A stretch of DNA of 64,000 bases from Thinopyrum elongatum (Eukaryota > Streptophyta > Magnoliopsida > Poales > Poaceae). Under the pieces are notes generated by a model. That model was not told the DNA's origin, made no database searches, and worked only from the letters and a program-made list of their open reading frames with translations. The translations under genes and the position numbers were made by a program. The stretch is taken from positions 209,690,070 to 209,754,069 of the forward strand of contig CM022299.1 of assembly GCA_011799875.1 (NCBI GenBank), given 5' to 3'. This document shows, one piece after another, positions 34,661 through 47,228 of this stretch. How positions within the stretch are numbered: position 1 is the first letter of the stretch; the number at the start of each line of letters is the position of its first letter.

Positions 34661-35621
34661 AAGATGACATGATGTAGAGTGATAGATCCAATCAATATGA
34701 ACAAACCCCATCTTTTTATACTTAATGGCAATAATACAAATACGTGTCATGTCCCTTTTTGTCACTGGGATTGAGCACCGCAAGATTGAACCCATTACAA
34801 AGCACCTCTCCCATTGCAAGAAAAATCAATCTAGTTGGCCAAACCAAATCAATTGATCGGAGAGAAATACAAAGCTATATAAATCATGCATAAAAGGGTT
34901 CAGAGAAGACTCAAATAATATTCATAGATAATCTGATCATAAACCCACATTTCATCGGATCTCAACAAACACACCGCAAAAGAAGATTACATCGAATAGA
35001 TCTCCAAGAACATCGAGGAGAACATTGTATTGAAGATCAAAGAGAGAGCCATCTAGCTACTAGATATGGACCCGTAGGTCTGTGGTAAACTACTCACACA
35101 TCATTGGAAGGGCAGCAAGGTTGATGTAGAAGCCCTCCGTGGTCGAATCCCCCTCCGGCAAAGTACCGGGAAAGTTCCCCAGATGGGATCTCACGAAGAC
35201 AGAAACTTGCGGCGGCGGAAAAGTATTTTTGGTGTCCCCTCAGGTCTTTGGGGAATATTTGGGTATTTATAGAAGAAGAATTAGGGTTATGAGTGCCACG
35301 GGGGCCCCACAAGCTTGGGGGCGCCCCCTGAGCTTGTCGCCGCCTCATGGCCCCTCTGGCCTCCTCCCTAAGCTTCTAGGGTGTCTTGTGGTCCAAGAAA
35401 AATCGTCAAAAAGTTTCATTCCATTTGGACTCCGTTTGGTATTGATTTTGTGTAAAGACAAAAACAAGGAAAAAAAACAACAACTGGCATTGGGCACTAG
35501 GTTAATAGGTTAGTCCCAAAAAATGATATAAAATAGCATAATAATGCATATAAAACATACAAGATTGATAATATCATAGAATGGAATAATAAAAAAATAT
35601 AGATATGTTGGAGACGTATCA
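34661..35621 (-). repeat. 3' LTR remnant of element D
   Basis: It is homologous to the D 5' LTR pieces and ends in gttggagacgtatca. It is cut on the left by element C. The TATA-like TATAAATA on the minus strand is at 35264-35271. Confidence 0.87.
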
Positions 35622-37439
35622 AGCATCCCCAAGCTTAATTCCTGCTCGTCCTCAAGTAGGTAAATGATAAAAATAGAATTTTTGATGTGGAGCTATCTAA
35701 CATGTTTATCATGTAATCTTTCTTTATGTGGTATGAATATTCAGATCCATAAGATTCAAAACAAAAGTTTAATATTGATATAAAAACAATAATACTTCAA
35801 GCATACTAAAAAGCAATCATGTATTTTCAAAATATCATGGCTAAAGAAAGTTATCCCTACAAAATCATATAGTCTTGTCATGCTCCATCTTCTTAACACA
35901 AAATATTTATCATGCACAACCCCGATGACAAGTTGAGCAATTGGTTCATACTTTTTAGCGCGGTAAAGCTTTTTCAACTCTCACGCAAGGCATGAGCGCA
36001 AGCCACGGATATATCACTATGGGTGGAATAGAGTATGATGTTGGAGGTTGCATGGAGAAGACAAAAAAGAAGAAAGTCTCACATTGACGAGGCTAATTAA
36101 CGGGCTATGGAGATGACCATCAATTGATATCAATGTGAGTGAGTAGGGATTGCCATGCAACAGATGCATTAGAGCTATAAGTGTATGAAAGCTCAAAAGA
36201 AACTAAGTGGGTGTGCATCCAACTTGCTTGCTCATGAAGACCTCGGGCATTTGAGGAAGCCCATCATTGGATTATACAAGCCAAGTTCTATAATGAAAAA
36301 TTCCCACTAGTAATATATGAAAGTGACAAAATAGGAGACTCTCTATCATGAAGAACATGGTGCTACTTTGAAGCACAAGTGTGGAAAAGGATAGTAACAG
36401 TGTCCCTTCTCTCTTTTTCTCTCTTTTTCCCCTTTTCCCCTTTTTTTCTTTTGTTGGGCACCTTGGCCTCTTTTTTCTCTTGGTCTCATTTGCCCCCCCC
36501 CTTTTTTATTCCTCACATGGGACAATGCTCTAATAATGAATATGATCATCACACTTCTATTTACTTACAACTCAAAAGAAAATTACAACTCGATACTAGA
36601 ACAAAAATATGACTCTATATGAATGCCTCCAGTGGTGTACCAGGATGTGCAATGATCTAGCATAACATGTATAAAAAAAATGAACGGTGGCTGAGCCACA
36701 AATACTATGTCAACTATATGATCATGCAAAGCAATATGGCAATGATGATATATGTCATAATAAAATGGAACGGTGGAAGTTGCATGGCAATATACCTCAG
36801 AATGGCTATGGAAATGTCATAATAGGTAGGTATGGTGACTGTTTTGAGGAAGATATAAGGAGGCTTATGTGTGATAGAGCGTATCATATCACGGGGTTTG
36901 GATGCACCGGCAAAGTTTGCACCACAACTCGAGGTGAGAAGGGGCAATGCACGGTACCGAAGAGGCTAGCAAATTGTGGAAAGGTAAGAGTGTATAATCC
37001 ATGGACTCACATTAGTCATCATAAAGAACTCACATACTTATTGCAAGAGTTTATTAGCCCTCGAAGCAAAGTACTACTACACATGCCCCTAGGGGGATAG
37101 ATTGGTAGGAAAAGACCATCGCTCGTCCCCGACCGCCACTCATAAGGAAGACAATCAATAATAAATCATATTCCAATTTCATAGCATAACGAGAGACCAT
37201 ACATGCATGCTTCAGGAATCAGAAACCTTAACACCAATATTCTTACTAAACCACAATTACTCACTAGCATGACTCTAATATTAACACCTTTATATCGCAA
37301 AAAATTGCAAGGAATCAAACTTCTCATATATTCAATGATCTTCATGAAAGTTTTTATTATATCCCTCTTGAACACCCATCATATTAGGACTAAATTCATA
37401 ACCCAAGCAAAATTGCCATACTATTTATAAGACTCTCAA

Positions 37440-37570
37440 AATAATATAAGTGAAGCATGAGAGTTCATCAATTTCTTTAAAATATAACCACTGCCATGCT
37501 CTAAAAGATATAAGTGAAGCACTAGATCAACTGCCTAGCTCAAAAGATATAAGTGAAGCTCAAAGAGTAT
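37440..37570 (-). repeat. AAGTGAAGC motif array in element D
   Basis: It has three clear copies of ataagtgaagc in the shared 3' module, at the same relative position as in A, B and F. Confidence 0.65.
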
Positions 37571-37757
37571 TTTAATAAATTCATGATTAATGTGTATCCC
37601 TCTCAAAAAGGTGTGTCCAGCAAATATGATTGTGGCAAACTAAAAATAAAATAAAGCAAAGGCTCATATAATACACGACACTCCAAGCAAAACACATATG
37701 ATGTAGTGAATAAAAATATAGCCTCAAGTAATTTATCGATGGATTGTAGACAAAAGA

Positions 37758-37781
37758 GGGGATGCCATCGGGGGCATCCCC
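37758..37781. repeat. Hairpin with PPT-like arm, element D
   Basis: Arms ggggatgcc and ggcatcccc enclose atcggg and are followed by aagctta. Confidence 0.7.
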
Positions 37782-38700
37782 AAGCTTAGATACTTGGTTG
37801 TCCTTGAATTTTACCTTGGGGTGCCTTGGGCATCCCCGAGCTTAGGCTCTTGCCACTCCTTATTCCTTAGCTCATCGAAATTTCACTCAAAACTTGAAAA
37901 CTTCATAACAGAAAATTCGTGAGATCCATTAGTGTAATAAAGCAAATCACCACCTTAGGTACTATTGTAAACTCATTCCAATTTTATATTGCATTCTATC
38001 TACTGTATTATAACTTCAGAATGGCTTGTACCCCCCAATACAACCCATAGATTCATCAAAACAAGCGAACAACACAATGAAAACATAATCTATCAAAAAC
38101 AGAATAGTTTGTAGTAATTTGAACTTTGACCACACTTCTGTAACTCCAAAAATACTGAAAAATTAGGAAAAGTGGGCAATTTGTTTATCAATAATGTGTA
38201 AAAAATTCAGAATTGTTTGTCGCTCCAGTGATTTTTTAAAATTCAACTACTGGATGTAAAAGTTTCTGTTAATGCACAGAATCAAATCAACAATCTTCCA
38301 AATCATCCCAAAGGTCTTACTTGGCACAAACACTAATTTAAACACAAGAACACCATCATAACAGAAGTATAATGGTATATTTATTGCAAAATAGAAGAAA
38401 AACAAGAAAAAAAATTGGGTTGCCTCCCAACAAGCGCTATCGTTTTACGCCCCTAGCTAGGCATATTGCATAGATCTAGGTATTGTCATCTTTGGTATTT
38501 ATTTCCTTGCTAATCAAATCTTCCAAGACTTTTCTTAGTAAATTTCTTTTCTCATGTTTTTCCTTTCTAGTGGGAGAGCCTAATTTATGGAGAGGGCTTC
38601 AATTAGTAACTTGGACATTCATAATTTCACACTCAGGATCATCACCATAAACATCTTCATATAGAACATGTATCTCAACTTTAATAGGTTCCTTAGACAT

Positions 38701-39348
38701 CTATTCAATCCACTCATTATTAAACCCTTCATCAATTCCCTTAGTGACCCAATCAAATTTATCATAAGCATCAAGGTATAAAGCTTGGATAACTTCTGCA
38801 TAAGTGACTCTTTTTCTTAGATTGTTACTAAAAGCAAAGTAATCCTTAGATTCCAAACTACATATGGTTTCTTTATCATGGAGAATTTCTTCTATTGGGG
38901 GATGCTCGAAATTTATATTATAGTAAGCAAAGATTTCTCTAGCTTCTTGGACTATGTAATCAAACTCACACATAAGGATGATAGTAGCAATTTTCTTAGC
39001 TTTAGGATCATGTATGTTGGGGAGTTCGTAAAACATCTTTTGTAAAGCTGGATGGATATGTAAAAATTCTCTCTCTGATTTAATCACAAGCATGGAAATA
39101 GCATTCGCATAGCAATTTGTATTATGAAGAATGGATCCCCTATCTATAGGCATAACTCTTGTGCAATCAAAGAATTGCTGAATAATATTCTTTCCAATAA
39201 TGTTCCCATCACCCACATGATAGATCTTTGTTTTAAGATGAGTGGGAGTTTCAGTTTCAAATGGATCATGATTAAGAACACAAGACTCAAACTTTTCCTC
39301 AAGTTTTTTACTAGTATTTTCAATGATAACCTTCTCAAATTCATGCAT
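38701..39348 (-). CDS. 215-codon ORF of element D, unrecognised
   Basis: It begins MHEFEKVIIE about 190 bases inside the primer site and ends at a TAG just before 38700. In-frame text continues past the stop (MSKEPIKVEIHVLYEDVYGD) toward 38619. It has no protease, zinc knuckle or polymerase motif and shows no resemblance to the ORFs of A/B or the gag of F. It occupies the gag position of a non-autonomous element. It could be a captured or env-region-derived reading frame; that is conjecture. Confidence 0.6.
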   Translation of the reverse strand: MHEFEKVIIENTSKKLEEKFESCVLNHDPFETETPTHLKTKIYHVGDGNIIGKNIIQQFFDCTRVMPIDRGSILHNTNCYANAISMLVIKSEREFLHIHPALQKMFYELPNIHDPKAKKIATIILMCEFDYIVQEAREIFAYYNINFEHPPIEEILHDKETICSLESKDYFAFSNNLRKRVTYAEVIQALYLDAYDKFDWVTKGIDEGFNNEWIE

Positions 39349-39539
39349 GATGACAACTTTTCAAGCAAGCAAACAAAAAGGGCAAACGGAAAGAAGGCAA
39401 ATAAAAAGGCAAATATTTTTGTATTATTTTGAAAATGTTTTAGAAGTGGGGGAGAGGAAAACGAAAGGCAAATGGCAAATAATGTAAATGCAAGAGATGA
39501 GAGTTTATGATAGGTACTTGGTAGGCTTGATGTAGATCC

Positions 39540-39557
39540 TCCCCGGCAACGGCGCCA
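39540..39557 (-). other. Primer-binding site of element D (tRNA-Asp)
   Basis: The minus strand reads TGGCGCCGTTGCCGGGGA, an exact 18-base complement to the 3' end of plant tRNA-Asp. Athila-type elements use this tRNA. Confidence 0.9.
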
Positions 39558-39568
39558 GAAATTCTTCC

Positions 39569-40518
39569 TGCTATTTCTTGAGCTTGCGTTGGTTTTTCCC
39601 TTGAAGAGGAAAGGGTGATGCAGCAAAGTAGAGAAGTATTTCCCTTAGTTAAGAACCAAGGTATCAATCCAGTAGGAGGAACACACAAGTCTCCAATAGT
39701 TGTACCTGCAACAAAAAGCAAATACTTGCACCCAACGCGATAAAGAGGTTGTCAATCCCTTCATGGTTACTTGCAAAGATGAGATCTGATAGTGATAGAT
39801 ATAAAAGAGAAGTAAAAGTGCGAAATAAAATAAAAGTAAATCAGCAGCAAGGTATTTTTTGTGTTTTTGATTTTATAGATATGAAAATAATATAATAAAA
39901 GATAGACCCGGGGGCCATAGTTTTCACTAGAGGCTTCTCTCTTGAAAGAAAGCATACGATGGGTAAACAAATTACTGTTGAGCAATTGATAGAAAAGCAC
40001 ATAGTTATGATGATATCCAAGGCAATGATCATGTATATAGACATCATGTCCGAGACAAGTAGACCGACTCCTGCCTGCATCTACTACTATTACTCCACAC
40101 ATCGACCGCTATCCAGCATGCATCTAGTGTATTAAGTTAACAAGAACGGAGTAACGCCTTAAGCAAGATGACATGAGGTAGAGGGATAGATCCAATCAAT
40201 ATGAACAAACCCCATCTTTTTATCCTTAATGGCAATAATACAAATACGTGTCAGGTCCCTTTCTGTCACTGGGATTGAGCACCGCAAGATTGAACCCATT
40301 ACAAAGCACCCCCTCCCATTGCAAGAAAAAACAATCTAGTTGGCCAAACCAAATCAATAGATCGGAGAGAAATACAAAGCTATATAAATCGTGCACAAAA
40401 GAGTTCAGAGAAGACTCAAGTAATATTCATAGATAATCTGATAATGAACCCACAATTCATCGGATCTCAACAAACACACCGCAAAAGAAGATTACATCGA
40501 ACAGATCTCCAAGAACAT
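39569..40518 (-). repeat. 5' LTR of element D, inner piece
   Basis: It begins tgctatttcttgagc next to the primer site and is interrupted at AACAT (40514-40518) by element F. It continues at 51886. Confidence 0.88.
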
Positions 40519-42348
40519 TGCTACTTCTTGAGCTTGCGTTGATTTTTTCCTTGAAGAGGAAAGGGTGATGCAGCAAAGTAGAGATAAGTATTTCCCTCAG
40601 TTAAGAACCAAGGTATCAATCCAGTAGGAGGCACAAGCAAGTCCCCAATCTATGCACCTGCACAAACTAACAAACACTTGCACTCAATGCAAAAAAGGGG
40701 TTGTTAATCCCTTCACGGTCTCGAACATGAGTGAGATCTAATAGAGATAGGTATAAAAGATTACTAAAACGTAAAACAAATAAATTGCAGCAAGGTATTT
40801 TTGGGTTTTTTTGTTTATAGATCTGAAAATATATGATGGAAAATAGACCCGGGGGCCATAGGTTTCACTAGAGGCTTCTCTCTTGAAAGAAAATAATACG
40901 GTGGGTGAACAAATTACTGTCGAGCAATTGATAGAAAAACGCAAAGTTATGATGATATCCAAGGAAATGATTATGAATATAGGCATCATGTCCGTGTCAA
41001 GTAGACCGAAACAATTCTGCATCTACTACTATTACTCCACATATCGACCGACTCCTGCCTGCATCTAGAGTATTAAGTTCATAAGAACAGAGCAACACTT
41101 TAAGTAAGATGACATGATGTAGAGGGATAAACTCAAACAATATGATGAAAACCCCATCTTTTTACCCTTGATGGCAACAATACAATACATGCCTCACTAC
41201 CCCTACTATGTCACTGGGTGAGGACACCGCAAGATTGAACCCAAAACTAAGCACCTCTCCCATTACAAGAAAAACCAATCTAGTTGGCCAAACCAAATCG
41301 ATAATTCGAAGAGAAATACAAAGATATTAAATCATGCATAAAAGAGTTCAGAGATGACTCAAATAATATTCATAGATAATCTGATTATAAATCCACAATT
41401 CATCGGATCTCGACAAACACACCGCAAAAGAATATTACATCGTATAGATCTCCAAGAACATCAAGGAGAACATTGTATTGAAGATCAAAGAGAGAGAAGA
41501 AGCCATCTAGCTACTAGCTATGGACCCGTAGGTCTGTGGTAAACTACTCACGCTTCATCGGAAGGGCAGCAAGGTTGATGTAGAGGCCCTCCGTGATCGA
41601 ATCCCCCTCCGGCAGGGTGCCGGAAAATGCCCCAAGATGGGATCTCACGGGAACAGAGGCTTGTGGCGGCGGAAAAGTATTTTGGTGGACACTTCTGTTG
41701 GTTTGGGAATATTTGGGAATTTATAGCGCAAGAATTAGGGTTGGAGGACTCCCGAGGGGCCCACAAGCCAGGGAGGCGCCCCCCTAGGGTGCGGCCTGAG
41801 GGCTTGTGGTGCCCTCGGGACCCTTTTGGCCCCCTCTCCAAGCTCCGTGGATGTCTTCTGGTCCAAGAAAAACCATCGTAAAGTTTTATTCCGTTTGGAC
41901 TCCGTTTAATATTCCTTTTCTGTAAAACTCAAAATCAAGGAAAAACAGAAACTGGCACTGGGCTCTAGGTTAATAAGTTAGTCCCAAAAATAATACTCCC
42001 TCCGTTCCTAAATATAGGGTGTATGGTTTTTGGCACGAAAATTAAAGAACGCACATGGAGGAAAAAATTCACAAGTTTTGGGCGAGATTACACCTGACTA
42101 ATTGACATGAGAAAATAGGGGAGCTTGCCTGGTATAAAAAATGTAATCAAATCCCTAAAAAAACTATCCAAACGAGTGGTGCAACGTAATACACCTTATA
42201 TTTTCGATTTTTTCTCAAAAATCTATACACCTTATATCAAGGAACGGAGGGAGTATAAAATAGCATATTAATGCTTATAAAACATCCAAAACAGATAATA
42301 TAATAGCATGGAACAATAAAAAATTATAGATACGTTGGAGACGTATCA
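40519..42348 (-). repeat. 3' LTR of element F
   Basis: About 1570 bp without the MITE, with TG...CA ends on the minus strand. The minus-strand TATA-like site TATAAATT is at 41718-41725. Confidence 0.9.
41996..42253. mobile_element. 258-bp Stowaway-type MITE in the element F 3' LTR
   Basis: Termini ctccctccgttcc and ggaacggagggag are flanked by TA at 41994-41995 and 42254-42255. The F 5' LTR has the empty site (aataatataaaatagc near 51787). The insertion therefore postdates F. The inner arms are partly complementary (cctaaatata.../...ttatatcaagg). Confidence 0.95.
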
Positions 42349-44099
42349 AGCATCCCCAAGCTTAATTCCTACTCGTCCTCGAGTTGGTAAATGATAAAAA
42401 TAGAATTTTTGATGTGGAATGCTACCTAACATATTTATCCATGTGATTTTCTTTATTGTGGCATGAATATTCAGATCCATAAGATTCAAAACAAAAGTTT
42501 AATATTGACATAAAAACAATAATACTTCAAGCATACTAATAAAGCAATCATGTCTTCTCAAAATAACATGGCCAAAGAAAGTTATCCCTACAAAATCATA
42601 TAGTCTTGCTATGCTCCATCTTCATCACATAAAGTATTTTATCATGCATAACCCCGATGACAAGCCAAGCAATTGTTTCATACTTTTGGTGTTCTCAAAC
42701 TTTTTCAACTTTCACGCAGTACATGAGCGTGAGCCATGGATACAACACTATAGGTGGAATAGAATATGGTGGTTGTGGAGAAGACAAAAAGGAGGAGAAA
42801 GTCTCACATCAACTAGGCGTATTAACGGGCTATGGAGATGCCCATCAATAGATATCAATGTGAATGAGTAGGGATTGCCATGCAACGGATGCACTAGAGC
42901 TATAAGTGTATGAAAGCTCAAAAAGAAACTAAGTGGGTGTGCATCCAACTTGCTTGCTCACGAAGACCTAGGGCAATTTGAGGAAGCCCATCATTGGAAT
43001 ATACAAGCCAAGTTCTATAATGAAAAATTTGCACTAGTATATGAAAGTGACAAAATAGGAGACTCTCTATCATGAAGATCATGGTGCTACTTTGAAGCAC
43101 AAGTGTGGAAAAAGGATAGTAACATTGTCCCTTCTCTCTTTTCTCTCTCTTTTCTCTTTTTTTATTTGGGCTTCTTTTGGCCTCTTTTTATTTTTTTAAA
43201 GTCCGGAGACTCATCCCAACTTGTGAGGGAATCATAGCTTCCATCATCCTTTCCTCACCTGGGACAATGCTCTAATAATGATGATCATCACACTTTTATT
43301 TACTTACAACTCAAGAATTACAACTCGATACTAGAACAAGATATGACTCTATATGAATGCCTCCGGCGGTGTACCGGGATGTGCAATGATCAAGAGTGCA
43401 TATGTATGAAAAATATGAACGGTGGCCTTGCCACAAATACTATGCCAACTACATGATCATGCAAAGCAATATGACAATGATGGTGCGTGTCATAATAAAA
43501 CAGAACGGTGGAAGTTGCATGGCAATATATCTCGGAATGGCTATGGAAATGCCATAATAGGTAGGTATGGTGGCTGTTTTGAGGAAAATATATGGTGGGT
43601 TTAATGCACCGGCGAAAGTTGCGCGGTACTAGAGAGGCTAGCAATGGTGGAAGGGTGAGAGTGCATATAATCCATGGACTCAACATTAGTCATAAATTAC
43701 TCGCATACTTATTGCAAAAATTTATTAGCTATCGAAACAAATTACTACACGCATGCTCCTAGGGGGATAGATTGGTAGGAAAATACCATCGCTCGTCCCT
43801 GACCGCCACTCATAAGGAAGACAATAAAAAAAATCATGCTCCGACTTCATCACATAACGGTTCACCATACGTGCATGCTACAGGAATCACAAACTTTAAC
43901 ACAAGTATTTCTACCAATCCACAATTACTCACTAGCATGACTCTAATATCACCATCTTTATATATGCAAGGAATCAAACTTCTCATCTTATTCAACGCTC
44001 TTTATATGAAAGTTTTTATTATATCCCTCTTGGATGCCCATCATATTAGGACTACATTCATAACCTAAGAAAATTACCATGCTATTTAGAGACTCTCAA

Positions 44100-44230
44100 A
44101 ATAATATAAGTGAAGCATGAGAGTTCAATAATTTCTATAAAATAAAGCCACCACCATGCTCTAAAAAGATATAAGTGAAGCACTAGAGCAAACTGCCTAG
44201 CTCAAAAGATATAAGTGAAGCACATGGAGT
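44100..44230 (-). repeat. AAGTGAAGC motif array in element F
   Basis: It has three copies of ataagtgaagc in the shared 3' module. Confidence 0.65.
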
Positions 44231-44407
44231 ATTCTAATAAATTCACGATTCATGCATGTCCCTCTCAAAATATGTGTACAGCAAGGATGATTTTGTAAAA
44301 CTAAAAATCAAAGACTCATATCATACAAGACGCTCCAAGCAAAACACATATCATGTGGTGAATAAAAATATAGCCTCAAGTAAATTTACCGATGGGAAGA
44401 CAAAAGA

Positions 44408-44431
44408 GGGGATGCCATCCGGGGCATCCCC
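44408..44431. repeat. Hairpin with PPT-like arm, element F
   Basis: Arms ggggatgcc and ggcatcccc are followed by aagctta. A degenerate second copy (gaatccccaagctta) lies near 44480. Confidence 0.7.
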
Positions 44432-45162
44432 AAGCTTAGATGCTTGGTTATCCTTGAATATTACCTTGGGGTTCCTTGGGAATCCCCAAGCTTAGGCTCT
44501 TGCCACTCCTTATTCCGTTGTCCATCAAATCTTTACCCAAAACTTGAAAACTTCACAACACAAAACTCAACAGAAAAATCTCATAAGATCTGTTAGTATA
44601 ATAAAAATAAATCACCACTTTAGTTACTGTTGTGAACTCATTATTTAGTTATTTTAGTGTAATATCTACTGTATTCCAACTTCTCCATGGTGCATACCCC
44701 CCGATACTACCCATAGATTCATCAAAATAAGCAAACAACACATAGAAAACATAATCTGTCAAAAACAGAACGATCTGTACTAATCTGAAAATTTCATATA
44801 CTTTTGTAACTTCAAAAATTCTGAAAAATTAGGAAAACATGGTAAATTTGTATATCAATCTTGTGTAAAAAATTGAGATCAAAATCACGTTTATGTGATT
44901 TATTAAATTTTCGGCAATGAGGGCAAAAGTTTCTGTTTTTCAGCAAGATCAAATCAACTATCACCGTAGACCATCCCAAAGGTCTTGCTTGGCTCAAACA
45001 CTAATTAAAACACCAAAACACAATTACTACAGAGGTAATAATGTGTATTTATTGAAAAACAGAACCAAAATCAAAAAACATAAAAATAAAATTGGGTTGC
45101 CTCCCAACAAGCGCTATTGTTTAACGCACCTAGCTAGGCATAAAACATAGATCTAGGTATTG

Positions 45163-45549
45163 TCATCGCAAACCATAAGTAGCCCTCATAATAGATTCAT
45201 ATGGCAACTTAATTTTATTTCTTGGGAAGTGCTCCATGCCCTTCCTTAACGGTAATTGAAATCTAATGTTTCCTTCCTTCATATCAATAATTGCACCAAT
45301 CGTTCTAAAGAAAGGTCTACCAAGAATAATAGGGCATGTAGGATTGCAATATATATCAAGCACAATAAAATCTACGGGCACATAATTTCTATTTTCAACA
45401 ATAAGAACATCATAAATCCTTCCCATAGGTTTCTTAATAGTGGAATCCGCTAGATGCAAATTTAAAGAACAATCATCAAATTCACGGAAACCTAGCACAT
45501 CACATAAAGTTATTAGAATCGTGGAAACGCTAGCACCCAAATCACACAA
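45163..45549 (-). CDS. Aspartic protease-like domain of element F
   Basis: The frame begins MCDLGASVST, the Athila-type protease active-site region in which DLGAS replaces the usual DTGA/DSGA. A hydrophobic flap region and CPIILGRPFFRTIGA follow, matching retropepsin strand order. Upstream the frame is separated from the linker ORF by a stop near 45555. No reverse transcriptase follows; the sequence passes into the non-coding 3' module. The role would be cleavage of the Gag polyprotein if expressed. Confidence 0.8.
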   Translation of the reverse strand: MCDLGASVSTILITLCDVLGFREFDDCSLNLHLADSTIKKPMGRIYDVLIVENRNYVPVDFIVLDIYCNPTCPIILGRPFFRTIGAIIDMKEGNIRFQLPLRKGMEHFPRNKIKLPYESIMRATYGLR

Positions 45550-45555
45550 AGCATG

Positions 45556-46559
45556 TCACTCATAATCTTTATTTTTAATCTTAATAGTATGTTCCCACTC
45601 ATCATAAAGCTTTCTAGGGATAGAAACTTCCAAGTCAAGTTTTTCTTCAAAAGATTTCATCATAGCATCAACGATATGTTTAGTAAAAGCTTTATTTTGA
45701 TTGTAAGCATGAGGAGAATTTAACATGGATTGCAACAAGGAAATACAATCTATCAAAGAGAAATTATCATAATTAAATTCCTTGAAATCCAAAAGAGTGG
45801 GTTCATCGCTACTTAAAGTTTTGACCTCTCCAATCCCACTTTTATCAATTTTTGCATTAAGATCTTTAAACTCCGAATCATTGGGACGACTTCTAGCTAA
45901 AGTTGACTCTTCTCCAGTCCCATCCTTATTAAGATTTATATTAGAAAACAAAGATTCAATAGGAGTCACACCAATCACTTTAAGGTCTTCATCATTATTC
46001 TCACAAAAACTAGAAGAACACGCTTTTACAAACCAATCTCGCTTAGCATGCATCCTAGCGGTTATTTATTTACACTCATCAATAGAAATTTTAATGGTTT
46101 CAGAGATTCATTAATATCATGCTTAGGTGGAATAGATCTAATTTTCAAAGAATCAATCTCAAGAGAAATTCTATCAACGTTCCTAGCCAAAACATCAATC
46201 TTGAGCAATTTTTCTTCAACCATAGCATTAAAATTCTTTTGAGAATTAATGAAACCTTTAATATTATTCTCAAGATTAGAGGGTATTTTATTACAATTTC
46301 CATAAAAATTGTTGTAGGAATTACCATAATTATTCGAGGAATTACTAGGAAACGGCCTAGGGTTGAAATTACCTCTATATGCGTTATTACCAAAATTGTT
46401 CCTTCCAACAAAATTCACATCCATAGATTCATTGTTATTCTCAATCAAAGTGGAAAAAGGCATATCATTAGGATCAATAGGAGCACTCTTACTAGCAAAT
46501 AATTTCATAAGTTCATCCATCTTTCCACTCAAAGTATTAATTTCTTCAATCGCATGCAC
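45556..46559 (-). pseudogene. Gag C-terminal and linker region of element F (frames broken)
   Basis: Two frames, 46559-46062 and 46053-45556, continue the gag. The first has a Lys/Ser segment, then an Asn/Phe/Gly-rich tract (near 46300-46400) and a likely coiled segment. The second holds repeats of the form G.GE..TL (DKSGIGEVKTL) that are shared with the ORFs of A and B. Stops between frames mark damage. No CCHC knuckle is visible. Confidence 0.7.
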
Positions 46560-46586
46560 TTTTTTACTAGTGGAAGATCTTTCAGT

Positions 46587-47228
46587 TTACCATTGAGAAT
46601 AATTAGCCATAATATTATCTAGGAGTTTAGTAGCTTCTCCTAATATAATTTCCATAAAAGTACCTCCCGCGGCGAAATCTAAAAGATTTCTAGATGCAAA
46701 ATTCAATCCGGCATAAAAAATTTGTATGATCATCCATAAACTTAAACCATGAGTGGGGCAATTTCTTATCATTAATTTCATCCTCTCCCAAGATTGTGCA
46801 ACATGTTCATGATCAAGTTGCTTAAAATTCATTATGTCGTTCCTAAGGGAGATGATCTTAGCGGGAGAAAAATACTTGGAAATAAAAGTATCTTTACACT
46901 TGTTCCATGAATCAATACTTTTTTTAGGCAAAGATGAAAACCAAGTTTTAGCACAATCTCGTAGTGAGAACGGAAATAGCTTCAATTTAACAATATCATT
47001 ATCCACATCTTTTTTCTTTTCCATATCGCACAACTCCATGAAAGTATTTAGATGGGATGCGACATCTTCACTAGGAAGGCCGGAAAATTGATCTTTCATA
47101 ACAAGATTCAGCAAAGAGGCATTAATTTCATAAGAATCCGCACTAGTGGCGGGAGCAATCGGAGTACTAATAAAATCATTATTATTAGTATTGGAAAAGT
47201 CACACAATTTGGTGTTTTCTTGAGACAT
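46587..47228 (-). CDS. Athila-type Gag capsid region of element F
   Basis: The frame starts MSQENTKLCDF and contains the retrotransposon gag family pattern: LKLFPFSLRDCAKTWFSSLP, FISKYFSP, then AQSWERMKLMIRNCPTHGLS and AAGGTFME. The order and motifs fit Gypsy/Athila capsid proteins that assemble virus-like particles. It ends at 46587 before a second frame, so the full gag is interrupted. Start chosen as the first Met after the leader, about 210 bases inside the primer site. Confidence 0.85.
   Translation of the reverse strand: MSQENTKLCDFSNTNNNDFISTPIAPATSADSYEINASLLNLVMKDQFSGLPSEDVASHLNTFMELCDMEKKKDVDNDIVKLKLFPFSLRDCAKTWFSSLPKKSIDSWNKCKDTFISKYFSPAKIISLRNDIMNFKQLDHEHVAQSWERMKLMIRNCPTHGLSLWMIIQIFYAGLNFASRNLLDFAAGGTFMEIILGEATKLLDNIMANYSQW

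Noticed and set aside
39540..39557. tRNA-like sequence
   Set aside because: Only the 18-base complement of a tRNA-Asp 3' end is present; it is a primer site, not a tRNA gene.
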